A stretch of DNA of 64,000 nt from Phragmites australis (Eukaryota; Streptophyta; Magnoliopsida; Poales; Poaceae): positions 32,800,001-32,864,000 of the forward strand of contig NC_084921.1 in assembly GCF_958298935.1 (NCBI RefSeq), in the 5' to 3' direction. Under the pieces are notes generated by a model that made no database searches, was not told the origin of the DNA, and saw only the letters and a list, made by a program, of their open reading frames with translations. A program made the translations under genes and the position numbers. The stretch's first letter is position 1, and every line of letters starts with the position of its first letter. Below are positions 24,035 through 35,735 of this stretch, one piece after another.

Positions 24035-24721
24035 ATGGCCCCAACAGGCGACGTCATCCATTCGGGTAGTATGGGCTACTGCCCAGTCCATGGCTATGTG
24101 TTGTTCACGTACTCATCGATGGTGAGTACTGCTGGCCTCCTGTCACTGGAGGTCGACATCCACGTTGACTCGTCAAGGAGCCACCGCCCAGGGCGCATTG
24201 CCACTTTTGTGGTGCACCTCCACCCAAGCACCACGACGACGGCTCCCGACCCAGACTCACCGATGACTCAAGGAAGAACCATGGCCTCTCGTCATGGGTT
24301 TCCCCCGTACTTCGTCACTGCGGCCACGACCTCAGTTGATGTCACCGCTACCACAGATGGCTCTTCCCCTCTGCGCGGTGCATGCCCTGGCGACATCAAC
24401 CCCTCCAGTGAGGGGACCTCAACAGCCCCCAAGGCGGTTGGATCCACCTCTGGCGACATCAACCCCTCCGGCGAGGGGACCTCAACGGCCCCCAAGGTGG
24501 CCGGATCCACCAATGGCGACACCAACGCCGACTCCTCAACTTCGTCTTCAGCTCTGACTCGACGCCTCCTCCGCCGCTTCGCAACAATGGCAATGAACCG
24601 CCATCCTAGCCTTCGCCCGGGCTCTTGGTCCCCGGTGGCCAAAGGCCTCCGCTTCGAGGCCCTGAACAGTGGCTTCACGGGCTACCTCTCCTCCTCGTCG
24701 AAGGAGGAGTACACCCCGTGA
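24035..24721 (+). other. Intact 228-codon ORF in copia leader, unknown
   Basis: An uninterrupted GC-rich frame starting MAPTGDVIHSGSMGY. It holds a 21-residue tandem repeat (63-bp units at 24389-24451 and 24452-24514, then a partial third) with core GDINPSSEGTSTAPK. Low-complexity Ser, Thr and Ala dominate and no domain is recognised. It lies between the inserted element A and the Gag of element B, so it belongs to the leader of element B or to an older insert. Openness may simply reflect high GC; coding is not shown. Confidence 0.3.
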
Positions 24722-25776
24722 TGAAGCACGAAGATGTGATGTCGCAGTGATGGTGACGGCGGCTACATGATGTGGTGCCACTAAACTACGGGTGTGACGA
24801 TTGGGACTGGGGAAAACCCTAACCCTACCACCGTCCCCAGCTCTTTTACCTGTCATCGCGCACGCTCCTGACCTGGGCTAGCTGAAAGGCTGCACCGGCC
24901 CAAGCCTAGGTTGCCCCGCCCTGTTTTTCCTTGCGCCTGACCACATGGGCGAAAAGGTTGTCTGGGCTTCGGCTCAAGTCTCTTGGCCCCTAGCGCTTGC
25001 CTAAGGCCATTTTGCAAAAACACACCTGGATTTTTGGTAAATTGCAAATTGGTCTAACTATAAGTACCGTTTAACTAAGTACTTGTCATGTTTAGGCCCT
25101 TAGAGATTCCTGTAATTACATCATGTATTATTTATTGTTGTAATTTAACATTTCAGACTCCATTTTCTGGAATATTATGTAATGTTCAATGTGTTTGCTT
25201 CATGCAATCCTTATAACATGCTATATTGTTTATGATCGTGTTAATTTTGCAATTGAGATCATTTTTCTTGTAGAATTACATACTAATTCACCTTTAATTA
25301 AGCCCAAAGTTCTTTTATGTCCAATAATGCTTAATTCAAGCAGAATTACAATGCAAAATCAAATTAAGTGATTACCTTAATTTAACATTTGTGAATCACA
25401 AGGTAATGGAACTATGACATCTATTGTATATTTGCATATTATCTACCATTACTATGGGGTCTAAATTTTGTCATCTTGACTTAATGAATACATTCCATGT
25501 GTTTTCCAAATATTATATTTAGCATAACACAAGATAATAGGAACATAAGCATCTACTGACAAACGTCAGATTTTGCCTCCTACTACTGCGAGATCTTCAC
25601 CATATTTGGTGATTATCTTCAACATGTTAGCTACATAATTTGAGGTCTACACTATGTAATTCGAGTTTCAACTTGACTTTACATATTTTGCATTATTATT
25701 ATATATTACCATGATCATTCTTTAATTTACCTATAGTAAATTAATCAAATTATGGTTTAAATTCATGTAGTTCAAG
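24722..25776 (+). other. Leader of copia element B, non-coding
   Basis: GC-rich to about 25000, then AT-rich with no useful frame up to the Gag start. Nothing else is recognised. Confidence 0.4.
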
Positions 25777-26720
25777 ATGATCGGAAAAGAGTTTGATGCA
25801 CTCGCACTTGATGGTCACAACTACCCAATATGGGTTATGGACGTCAAGGTCAGTCTTGCATCCCGCGGAATAGTAATAGCACTCCAACCTCCATAAGAGG
25901 GGGATCTACCGCTACCAGATCAAGTTAAATATGATGCATCATACATAATAAGACACCATATCCATCTGCATCTCAAATCTTAATATCTAATGGAAGAAAA
26001 TCCAAGCACTTTATGGCTGGCTCTTAAAACCAGATACGAACAGCAAAAGACAGTCATTTTGTCTGATGCAAAGCATTAATGGACACATCTTCGACTTCAG
26101 GATTTCAAATCCGTCAGAGACTACAATCATGTTGTTCATAAAATATGTTCCAAGTTGTGCTTTTGCGAAAAAGAACCTACAGAAGCAAAAAAGATAGAGA
26201 AAACCTTATCTACTATGTTTCCCACTGGTAGGATCTTACAACAACAATATTGTGCAAGAGAATACCAAGTTTATTATAACTTAATATATGTATTACTTCA
26301 GATCGAAAAGCATGATGAACTTCTTCTAAGGAATCATCATCAGCGTCCAATTGGCACTACCTCTTTACCTGAAGTACATTTTGATGTCCAGAATAACAAT
26401 AAGTTCGATGGCTCTTTTAGATGCCAACAAACAGACTTTAAAGGTAAACGCAGATGCAACATGAAGCAAAAGCCACGTGCACTGAAAGGGGAAAGACATT
26501 TCTAAACCCAAATTCGACAAATCTAATGTTTGTCACAAGTGTGACTGCTACAAGCACATCACTAAGAAATACCGCACCCCAAAATATTTAATTGATCTGT
26601 ATTTACAATCCGTGGGATGTAACCGACCTGCTCAAAGACAAAGATATGAAGCATACTTCAATCTTCAAACTGACACCACAAAAGAGGATAGTTGTTCACA
26701 CAAGTTCCACAAGAACCAAG
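25777..26720 (+). pseudogene. Gag of copia element B, broken
   Basis: Begins MIGKEFDALALDGHNYPIW, the standard opening of a copia Gag. Stops interrupt it, with the longest clean piece at 26155-26505. A frameshifted zinc knuckle CHKCDCYKHITKKY near 26530-26571 has lost its last cysteine. It is the N-terminal part of a polyprotein that continues to 30.3 kb. Confidence 0.75.
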
Positions 26721-27025
26721 TAATAACCAGATTCTTCAGCAGCCAGAAGATTCTATGAGCACGGAAAACATGATCGTTAAATTTGCTTTGCACGACATGT
26801 TTGGAGACCTTATCTAGTCTCCCAATTCATTAGATCCTATGTTATACACGTCTATTAGTTGTTGTAATAATAAGCTATCATCATTATGTATTGTATGTAA
26901 CAATATTGTATCAGCACTTATGATACTAAATAAAATTTGTATGTATTCTATATATCAAATAAAGAATGTCATATGAAATTCTTCATTTCTATATATAGAT
27001 TTCTACGGAGTAAATCTGACGGAGT

Positions 27026-28440
27026 AGGAAATGTACCTTGTGGACAGTTGCACCACAAATTATATACTTAAGGAAACAAAAAATTTCTAAACGCTTACGA
27101 AGAGACAAGGAAATATTTTGACAATCGCGGGACGTGATGCAATGATTGTTAGATCAGGTTATGCCATAATTACTCTCCATATGGATACTCAAATCATAAT
27201 CGATGATGCTCTATTGTATTCCGATTCAATTCGTACCTTACTAAGTTATAGAGATATCTATTACAATGGTTTCCATATTGAAACCCATGATGACAACAAA
27301 GAGGAATGTCTCCTCTTAACAAAAAATAACAGATATGGCAAACAAGTACTTGAGAAAATTCTCTCTTTATCATTAGGATTGTACTACACATACATCAAAC
27401 ATGTAGTAAATGTTGCATACAAGGTAATTTTTCAGAATGTAAATGCATTCCAAACGTGGCAAGATCGCATTGGTCATCCCGGAATAAGGATGATATGAAA
27501 AATTATCAGCAATTCTATTGGTCATGATTTAAATGAAGCTAAATTTCAACAATCTTCAAATTTTATGTGCATTGCATGTGCCACCGGAAAGCTAATTTTA
27601 AGGCCTTCTTACCTTAAAATTTAAGCAAAACTACTCAAATTCCTTGAACGCATTCAAGGTGATATATGTGGTCCTATCCAATCATTAACTGGACTATTCA
27701 GGTATTTCATGATTCTTATAGATGCATCTACATGATGGTCTCATGTATGTCTCTTGTCCACACGAAACCATGCATTTGCCAAAATAATGACTCAAATTAT
27801 TAAACTACAAGCACAATATCATGAACATCAAATTCAATCAATTTGAATGGACAATGCTACAGAATGCTCCAGACGTGCCTTCAATGACTATTGTATGATC
27901 CTAGGAATTCAAGTTCAGCATTCTATTCCATATATCCATACTCAAAATGGTTTGACAAAACATCTTATCAAGAGAATTAAGCTTATTGCACGACTCTTAT
28001 TACATAATTGTAATTTACCAACCTCGTGTTGGTTGGGGTCATGTAGTTTTACACGCTGCTGATATAATTCAATTGCAACCTACTACATATCATAGTACTT
28101 CTCATCTACAATTAGTACGTGAAAATTCACCAAGCATTTTCCATCTGCATAAATTCGATTGCGCTACATACATACCGATATCACCACCACAGCATACATC
28201 CATGGACCCGTATAGGAAACTGGGGATCTACGTGGGGTATAAATCTCCATCGATCATTAAATACCTCAAGCCCCTCACAGGGGACCTATTCATAGCCTGG
28301 AATGCTAACAGTATATTCAATGAGGACCATTTCACGGCATTAGGGGGAGATTTCAAGTACCGGGAAGAATGACAGGAAATCAATTGGAATATCCAAGGCA
28401 TTTCCATCTCAGATCCACGTACTCAAGAATCTGAACTCTA
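27026..28440 (+). pseudogene. Protease and integrase of copia element B, broken
   Basis: MYLVDSCTTNY near 27029 is a protease active-site remnant (normally DSG or DTG). Then come the pre-integrase zinc-binding part (WQDRIGHPGIRM) with downstream CIACATGK, and a GDICGPIQ-SLTG integrase core start. MDNATECS (normally DNGTEF) follows at 27847, and KLGIYVGYKSPSIIKYL marks the integrase end. Stops and shifts occur between pieces at 27118-27498, 27847-28062 and 27986-28372. Confidence 0.8.
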
Positions 28441-28539
28441 AGTTTAGAAAATCATCAATTTGTAATATATTATAAATACCTGCCAGATGCATTTACTGAC
28501 TACAAAGGTGTCACCAAATCCTATAATCCTACTAAAAAT

Positions 28540-30330
28540 GTGCCTGAAAGAGTGGAGGTACTAATAAAAACCACTCAACTCCATGTTCAAAATAAAAGGA
28601 GGAGAAGTACGGCCACAAAGGAGGATACAACTTCTCGCAAGCGTCAAAGAAAACAGAGGAAGAAACCTTCTAAAACAGTAAATGCAAGTCAACCTCAAGT
28701 TGACAGACACCAAATGGGTAGTATACACATAGTGGATGGGCAACATCCACAACCCAACTGAATAGTGCACTCAATTCATAATGCCAGGATATTGGAATAC
28801 CCCGACTCAACCGTGTTAGGAAATCATGAACAATCACCAAGGGTACAAGAGATTTCCACCAACTATCTTCATTCTGGAGAATCATATGATCGAAGGACTA
28901 GAATTGTCGACACATACTTCTCCACAACGATTGCAAACAACCTCCAAAATGATTTAGATCCCAGTCATGAGTGGAATCACATTTTGATATCTTATCTCAT
29001 TGGTAGTTCAAAATCATCTATCTATGCAGTTGCTCGATGTAGTGACCGCATATCTATATGAGTCACTTAATTCAGACATATACATGAAAGTTCTCGTTGG
29101 AATCCAAATTTCAAATCCAAACACAAATCGTAACATATATTGTGCAAAGCTCAATATGTCACTATATGGCTTAAAGCAGTCGGGACAAATATGGTACAAC
29201 TGACTTAGTGAGTTCCTTCTGCATAAGGGTTACTCTAACAATGATGATTATCCATACGTGTTAATCAAGAAATCCTTGACATGATTTATATTATCTCAGT
29301 GTATGTTGATGATCTAAATATCATTGGCAACGTACAAGATATAAATGAAGCACATGATCATCTAAAGATGGAATTTGAGATGAATGATTTGGGTAAAATT
29401 AAATTTTGCTTAGGTCTACAACTCAAGCATATTTTCTTAGGAATTATGGTACACCAAGCTACCTTATCTAGAAAATATTGGAGAAATTCAATATAGATAA
29501 ATCATATCCATCTAAAACCCCCATAGTTTTTTTTTTATCTCTAGATATGGAGAAAGATCCATTTAGATCATAGGAAGATGGAGAAGAGATACTAGGACCT
29601 GAGGTTCCATATCTCAGTACTATTGGAACGCTCATGTATCTTGCAAATTGCACCAGCCTGATATCGCATTTGTAGTGAACTTACTAGCTAGATATAGTGT
29701 TGCTCCAACTAAATGCCATTAGGCGGGAGTCAAGAACATCTTTCGGTATCTCCAAGGCACCAAAGATCTTGTTCTATTCTTTCAGTTTCAAAGAAATCAA
29801 GATTCAAATATGATTAGATACACTGATGCTAGCTACTTATCAGATCTGCACAACGGCAAATCACAAAAGAACTTCGTGTTCCTATATAGTGGGACAACTA
29901 TTTCATAAAAATCTTTCAAACAGACTCTAGTGGCTACATCCACCAATCATTTTGAAATTTCGCATTATATGAGGCATCACATGAATACATGTGGTTTCGC
30001 AGAATGATCAACCACATACAACAGCCATTTGATATTGGTTCCATTGAATCACCTACTATTATCTACGAAGATCATGTTACTTGTGTTGCTCTCAGATGCA
30101 AACAGATAACATAAAGAATAATATCACTAAGCATATTGCCTCTAAATTATTTTATCCTTATGAGTTACAACAAAGTAGGGAAATAAATATCTTGTAAATT
30201 AAATCTTGTGATAATCTCGCAGATTTATTCACAAAGTACTTACCAACTTCAATATTCAAAAATATATTCATGATATTGGTATGCAATGACTTCGAGATTT
30301 ACAACGATAAGGGGAGTCTCTTTCCGAGTT
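28540..30330 (+). pseudogene. Reverse transcriptase and RNase H of copia element B, broken
   Basis: Reverse transcriptase pieces include LNMSLYGLKQSGQIWYN (about 29147-29200) and the active site YVDDLNIIG (about 29302-29328). RNase H remnants include RYTDASYLSD and the tail DNLADLFTKYLP (about 30210-30245). The polymerase aspartates are present but the frame is broken many times. The element is dead. Confidence 0.85.
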
Positions 30331-30453
30331 TAACATGTTCATACATCATATTGCACTCTTTTTCTTTATGAATTTTATTATAAAGTTTCTCATAAATAGT
30401 TTTTAATGAGATAATATCTACATAAGATCATATGCCATATCTCTAATATCGAA

Positions 30454-30955
30454 AGTTGAGCGAAAAAGCATCCGTTCAAAAGGTATATCTTTTGAACGGA
30501 CACCTTCTCATATATATATATATACTCTTTCTTGATCAATATCAGTCCATATACATATGTAACTTTTAAAACTTTCTTTAAAAATTCTATGGAAAAAATA
30601 CGAGGAGAGTAATAGTGAGATGCTGTTAAAATCCCTTTAAAACTCAATAAAAAAATATGATACAATATATATTGATTATTATCTCTTTGTTAAGAGAAAT
30701 ATATTTTAAAGAGAAAAACTCATAAGTGAGTTTAGAGAATAATATGTCTTTGATACTAGGGGCAAAGATGCACAAACAAACAGATCATGTCAAACCCTGT
30801 GGCAGACCTACTCCTCATGGAGCCAACTACCCCTAGCCCATCATAATGTTGGATAGGTATGCATGCTCTGCTCTGATCGTCATGCGCGTCCTATAACATC
30901 ACCGAACGTCATTGGTTATCTATTACTACTTTTGCAATTCAATCACTTTTAACAG
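30454..30955 (+). mobile_element. 3' LTR of copia element B, interrupted
   Basis: Starts GTTGAGCGAAAAAGCATCCG and ends GCAATTCAATCACTTTTAAC, matching both ends of the LTR at 16923-17068. Between about 30525 and 30905 there is foreign DNA: a tract homologous to 8370-8600 and an inverted piece of a gypsy LTR (30754-30912). No matching five-base duplication is visible between the two LTR flanks. Confidence 0.6.
30754..30912 (-). repeat. Inverted, near-identical piece of gypsy LTR
   Basis: This 159-bp block is the reverse complement of 31895-32053 inside the solo LTR, with only one base difference noticed by eye (CTATAACATC against the complement of GATGGTATAG). It has no LTR ends and no sign of transposition. 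Confidence 0.85.
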
Positions 30956-31374
30956 TATGGTCGAGCTGATATTATGTACTGCGCGCTATCGATCGAACAA
31001 ATCTGTTATCGTGTGAACGACGATTTTCGCTTGCCGGCTCTATCGATCATCCCACTCATCGCGTGCAGTTCATTCGAAAGGTAAAGCGCATGCGCCACAC
31101 TAGGTGCTTCCTCTAGTGAAAAACAATGACATCTTGCGAAGCGCAATCAGTTTATTCTAGGTCCAACCAATAGTATCTTTATGATTTTTGCGATAAGCTA
31201 TATGAACATAACGTGTATGTTTCATTGGCTAAACAAATACTATCTCTGCCCTTCATTTTATTCTTGAGATTTGACCAAAAGGAACTGAGTGGACATTAGA
31301 AATCTTTGCTGTCCAATCAAGAATTATTGTCCCATCATGCATGTCATGAAGATAAGTAAAAGAAACTACAGATA

Positions 31375-31460
31375 CTAATTGTGTATGGTTCAATTTTCAC
31401 ATCCACCATGCAAGAGAGCAGCTGGCTCAGTCAATTTTTATTGACGTGGAGCTGCGTTGG
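31375..31460. repeat. Left arm of an inverted-repeat element
   Basis: CTAATTGTGTATGGTTCA through GACGTGGAGCTGCGTTGG is the diverged reverse complement of 32362-32447. Both arms span 86 bases. The sequence between them is occupied mainly by a gypsy solo LTR. Superfamily unknown. Confidence 0.75.
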
Positions 31461-31551
31461 TCTAGCCCGGCTGACCAACAATGCAAGTCACGATGGCACG
31501 ATCCGTCGCCGTTGCAATGGATCAGTTTAGGAGCTTAGGGGTCATCAGCCC

Positions 31552-32280
31552 TATCGGTGTAATAGGTAATGGGTACCCCACGTGGTGGGTCCTATGCCGC
31601 CAAGTGTCAGCTAGTAGCTGGTATTGTCAAGACCACGACCGCATCGCGTGACTAGAGCGAGGCTCGTGCAATCAGGTCCCTGGTCGCAAAGCAAGATCCT
31701 GCGACCAGTCCTTACTGGTCGCAGAGCAGGTACTCAGTTAACCAGTCAAGTCTCATTTAATGTTTCCTACTCGAGTATTTTTTTTCCTTCCCTAGCCACT
31801 TCTTTTGGCGAGGCATGGTCGTGGGACGGTGTAGAGTTGTAGTGATCCGTCCTGTAGTATTTAATGTCACGGGATGGTCTGATGGGTGAGTGTGATGACG
31901 TTCGGTGATGGTATAGGACGCGCATGACGATCAGAGCAGAGCATGCATACCTATCCAACATTATGATGGGCTAGGGGTAGTTGGCTCCATGAGGAGTAGG
32001 TCTGCCACAGGGTTTGACATGATCTGTTTGTTTGTGCATCTTTGCCCCTAGTACATAAAGGAGTGAAGACTTTGCTTTAAAGAGGAGAATATTATGTAAC
32101 AAGTTCACCTAATTCATAATACAATACACATAATGTAGGGCTATTATCCAACAGGAAGCCTGAATCTAGATAAATTCTGGTGTTCTTGAGTCTAGTTTGA
32201 TGTACACATACATAAAATATAGATCAATGCACCCGTCATCCGGTATACCCAGGATTATTGTCTAGGATTATCCCCTGACA
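31552..32280 (+). mobile_element. Ty3/gypsy solo LTR with target duplication AGCCC
   Basis: A 729-bp LTR runs from TATCGGTGTAATAGG (decayed TGTCGG start) to ATTATCCCCTGACA. It is flanked by a perfect five-base duplication, AGCCC at 31547-31551 and 32281-32285. It contains a GTACATAAAGGAG promoter-like block near 32050. It belongs to the same family as the LTR at 55926-56531. No internal gypsy sequence lies beside it, so it is the product of LTR-LTR recombination. Confidence 0.88.
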
Positions 32281-32361
32281 AGCCCATTCTCTCGATTGTC
32301 GTCCTGCACAAGATAGATGCCCCTGCCACGCTGGACCTAAACCATCATTGGCTGAGGTGGC

Positions 32362-32447
32362 CCGACGCAGCTCCATGTCAACGAAAATCAGCCGAGTCAG
32401 CTAAGTACATGTGCGGTGGGTGTGAAAACTGAACCATACATAATTAG
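32362..32447. repeat. Right arm of the inverted-repeat element
   Basis: Partner of 31375-31460. It begins CCGACGCAGCTCCATGTCAA and ends GAACCATACATAATTAG. Confidence 0.75.
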
Positions 32448-32785
32448 CGGGTGGCATTTGCAACAATCGGTTTGGGGTGGAAAGTCAAAATCCAAATGAC
32501 ATTTGGGGTGGGTTTTGCAATTTTGCCAAAAAAACTCAACCACAAGGAGAAAATGTCTCTCTGGCTTTGTCTTAAGAAATAAAAGTATCAAACCCTTTCT
32601 TCCTCTCAACAACATCAATAGCATGTGACCATTCTTCCTCACTTAGAGCACGTGTACACTGCTATCTCAACACGCTTTCCATGACCGGAAACAACCTTGT
32701 AGGGCAAAGCAACACTAAGCGTTTTTAAATGTTTGAGTTCCATCTAATTCTGCAGTTAAGACTTATTTTTTGTGATAATGACATT
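32448..32785. other. Intergenic, no gene recognised
   Basis: A - strand frame at 32642-32397 exists but has no recognised motif and overlaps the inverted-repeat arm. Nothing else is seen. Confidence 0.4.
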
Positions 32786-33105
32786 GGATCTTAAGTGTGG
32801 TAGTCTAGAAACCAAACTATCATGACTGCTTTCAATCTTATGATGTATCACATCTAACCATCCTTCACAATTAAATTGAAAATATGCGCATCACAACAAG
32901 TAAGCTTTGCCATTCAACATAAGCTTACACTAACCTATTTTCTCTCTTGAACTTACAGAACCACCACACCATTTGCTTGAGAAGAAGATAGAGCAAATTA
33001 AGCTTATGTAAAACTGCAAAGTGTTATAGATTTGTCTTAGTTCGCATATTTTTTAATTTGATTGTGAAGGATGGTCTAGATGTGATGCATCATGCAATTG
33101 AAAAC
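32786..33105. mobile_element. Foldback element, left arm and first part of right arm
   Basis: Left arm 32786-32888 (TTAAGTGTGGTAGTCTAG to TTGAAAATATGCG) is mirrored by 33042-33105 (CGCATATTTTTTAATTTG to ATTGAAAAC). The mirror then jumps over a 2.6-kb copia insertion and resumes at 35736-35780. Non-coding; superfamily unknown. Confidence 0.7.
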
Positions 33106-33217
33106 TATTAAGGGTATAATAGTTAAGGGTATTATGGTAATCTCCTAGGGTTTTCTTTATATACTCTATATATTACTCTCATGGGCTATCATTAAATACA
33201 AATTGCTATTCATAAGC
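33106..33217 (+). repeat. 5' LTR of copia element C
   Basis: Starts TATTAAGGGTATAATAG (decayed TGTTAAGGG) and shares ATTATGGTAAT, TACTCTATATATT and GAATACAAGTTG-like blocks with 35629-35730. Confidence 0.7.
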
Positions 33218-33473
33218 TAGGGTGTAGAATATTCTACTCCCCGGCTCAGCCCAGCCAATCCAGCCGCGCCAGGCATGCGCCCGCCTAACCACATGCTAGA
33301 CTGTGCTAGCCTGCGCCAGCCACGCCAGGCACTCTCGTGCGATCCACGTGTGCCCCCACACCACGTGGCTACTCCCAGCTCGTGCGGACCCTGAGCACAC
33401 ATGCCCGAGCCAGCAGCGCGCTACCCATGTGGTGCGTCCTCATGTGTCGCACATCCTGTGCCACGGTGCTCAG

Positions 33474-33950
33474 TACTGTTCAATAGTTTTTCAGTAGTTT
33501 TTTAGTAGTTCCTGCTCAATAGTGTTCAATAGTTTTTCAGTGGTAGTTATCATTCAGTAAATCTTTAGTAATTTCTATGATTCGGATGCTTCAATATATC
33601 AGTAGTTTTGCTTAGTAGTTCCCGGTAAGTAGTATTCAATAGTTTTTCAGTATGTCATTAGTTTCAAGTCATTGAAAAACTGTTCAGTAGTGTCAGTAGT
33701 CGTCGCTATTCAATAGTGTAAGTAGTTCCAATTTATAGTAAACTACTGATAGTAATGTGTAAATAGTGTTAGTAGTTGTCAGTAGTTTTCAGTAGGGACC
33801 GTAGTTTTGGTCAGTAGGTGTTCAATAGTTCCAAGTCATAGTAAAATTGTTCAGTTATTTGTGTCAGTAGTTGTCAGTTGTACTAGTAGTACAAATAATT
33901 TGTACAGTAGTATCAGTAGTTCCAAGCCATTCATTAGCTTCAGTAGCTGA
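33474..33950 (+). repeat. Degenerate CAGTAGTT-rich tract
   Basis: About 480 bp in which CAGTAGTT, CAATAGTT and AGTAGTNC-type words recur dozens of times at irregular spacing of roughly 8-20 bases. It is neither a clean microsatellite nor a regular minisatellite. All six frames are short or low in content. It lies inside copia element C. Confidence 0.8.
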
Positions 33951-34402
33951 TACGGGAAGAGGAGGGCCAAGGGCGCGGTGGCTGGGACTGAGGCGGGTGG
34001 GACGCAGTAGTCGAGGCGACATTGGCCAGGGGTGTAGCATGACAGTTGGGGGCAGAGCGCAGGGGCGGCGGCGACAAGTGGTGGGCACATGGGCAGGGGC
34101 GCGCCAACGCACGCGACAGGGCGACATGTGGCGCGAGCGGGGCAGGGGCGCTTGGGCGCGCGTGGCGGGGACACGTGGTGGGTTCATTCGAGATGGGGTG
34201 GAGAGGGTCCGGTTGGGTGGGTTGGGTCCTAGGTGTAGAATAGCACTAATGTATATATATAACCCCATCAAACTCATGGAGAATCAACCACAGTGAGTTT
34301 GAAGAGATGTAACCTGTGTTGAACTATAGTACTCTGTGTCTTTGTGGAGAAATCAGCTAACTGAAGCTCCAAAGGAACATACTAAAGATCAATCATCTCA
34401 TC

Positions 34403-34930
34403 TTATACATATGTCCGTTTGTAAGAATCATTAACATCAATATGCTTGGTAAGCTCATGCTTCACTGAATCCCAAGCAATACTAATAGCACATATATTGT
34501 ATGAGTAAAGAGGAGTAAGTGCAGGAGAAGAAACACCAAAATCCTCAAGTAACCAACTGAGCTCCACTGTCAACAATGCCATAGCTCGCAACTCAACCTC
34601 TGCATTAGAACAAGAAACTGTGATATGCTTTTTAGTCTTCAAAGCAATGAGAGAACCACCAAGAAAATACAGTAGACAAAAATAGACCAACGATCAAAAG
34701 GATCACTAGCCCAAGTAGCATCAGAATAAGCACAAAGTTGTAAAGAGCTGGAGCATGAAAAGAAGAGATGATGAGAGATAGTCCCATGAAGATAGCACAA
34801 AACACTTAGGAGATGATTATAGTGGAACTGAGTGAGAGCAAAAACGAACTGACTGAGGATGCGCACTGTATGAGAAATGTTATGATAACTGACACCAAGG
34901 TAAACAAGACTCCGAACTAGATGAGATAGC
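34403..34930 (-). pseudogene. Copia RNase H fragment, antisense to element C
   Basis: Reading the - strand: LQLCAYSDATWASDPFDR, then GGSLIALKTKKH, NAEVELRAMA and VKHELTKHIDV are the catalytic and flanking blocks of a copia RNase H, spread over two frames (34866-34639 and 34690-34403). The orientation is opposite to that given by the LTRs and polypurine tract around it, so it was inserted or inverted separately. Confidence 0.8.
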
Positions 34931-35628
34931 GAGTGGAATATGCAAGAGGCTCGCTGTTAGTGGATCAAAGCTGAAGGTTAAGCTTCATAGGAGTCTCAAC
35001 ACTGTGCTCATCAGTTGTGTTGCTGCTACTACCCTTGTGGACACAACCAACATTGGGGCTGCTTTTGGCAATGGTTCTGTGCTTCTTGGTTGACATTGGG
35101 CTATCAATCTCATGCTAATATGCTTTAGTGCCATGAGTCCTTTTGTTTGAGTCTTCAGCAGCTTGTGTCTAGCTTTAGTCTTTGCTTTCTCATTGTGTCT
35201 ATCCAAGTTTCAGTCTCTCTTTAAGTTCATAAATGTCGTGCGAGTCCACATATTCCTTTGTCTGTTAGATGTTTTCTATTGTGGTTAGTCAAATATTCGT
35301 CTTTGTTTAGCTAATCCATTCCCATTGTTATTGATGCAACTTTGTCATTTTGGTCTTCTGTAGCTTTACTGGCATTTTCGTTTGTCATCTTGCTACTTGT
35401 CGTCACTTTTTTGTGATTCTTGACTAAGGACATTTTTTGTTGTCATCATCATGATACTATTCCTATGTTTTGCTTTGCATTTCTTCAGCTTGATTCGATA
35501 GAATTACCAAGGTTCCACTCTACGACGACTTTAAAGAAATAATATTTGGATGTATTAGTCTAAATTTATTACTTAGTATCATATTTTTCAAATGCAACGC
35601 TATTGTATGCGCCTTGCATTTGAGGGGG

Positions 35629-35730
35629 TGTTAAGGGCATTATGGTAATATCCTAGTCTAGAATTTCCTTTATGTACTCTATATATTGCCCCTATATGCT
35701 ACTAGTGAATACAAGTTGTTATTCCTAACA
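35629..35730 (+). repeat. 3' LTR of copia element C
   Basis: A 102-bp LTR from TGTTAAGGGC to TTATTCCTAACA, preceded by GAGGGGG. It has intact TG and CA ends. Confidence 0.8.
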
Positions 35731-35735
35731 AAAAC

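Larger units (their letters stand above)
33106..35730 (+). mobile_element. Copia element C, rearranged, target duplication AAAAC
   Basis: Short LTRs (33106-33217 and 35629-35730) border it. AAAAC stands at both flanks (33101-33105, 35731-35735). A polypurine tract GAGGGGG precedes the 3' LTR, so the element lies in + orientation. Its interior is scrambled: a GC-rich block (33230-33475), a CAGTAGTT-rich tract, a second GC-rich block (33950-34230), and an RNase H fragment in reverse orientation (34403-34930). No intact pol remains. Confidence 0.75.

Noticed and set aside
33851..34296. Overlapping long frames on both strands (137 to 141 codons)
   Set aside because: They arise from GC-rich low-complexity DNA inside copia element C; neither strand shows a domain.
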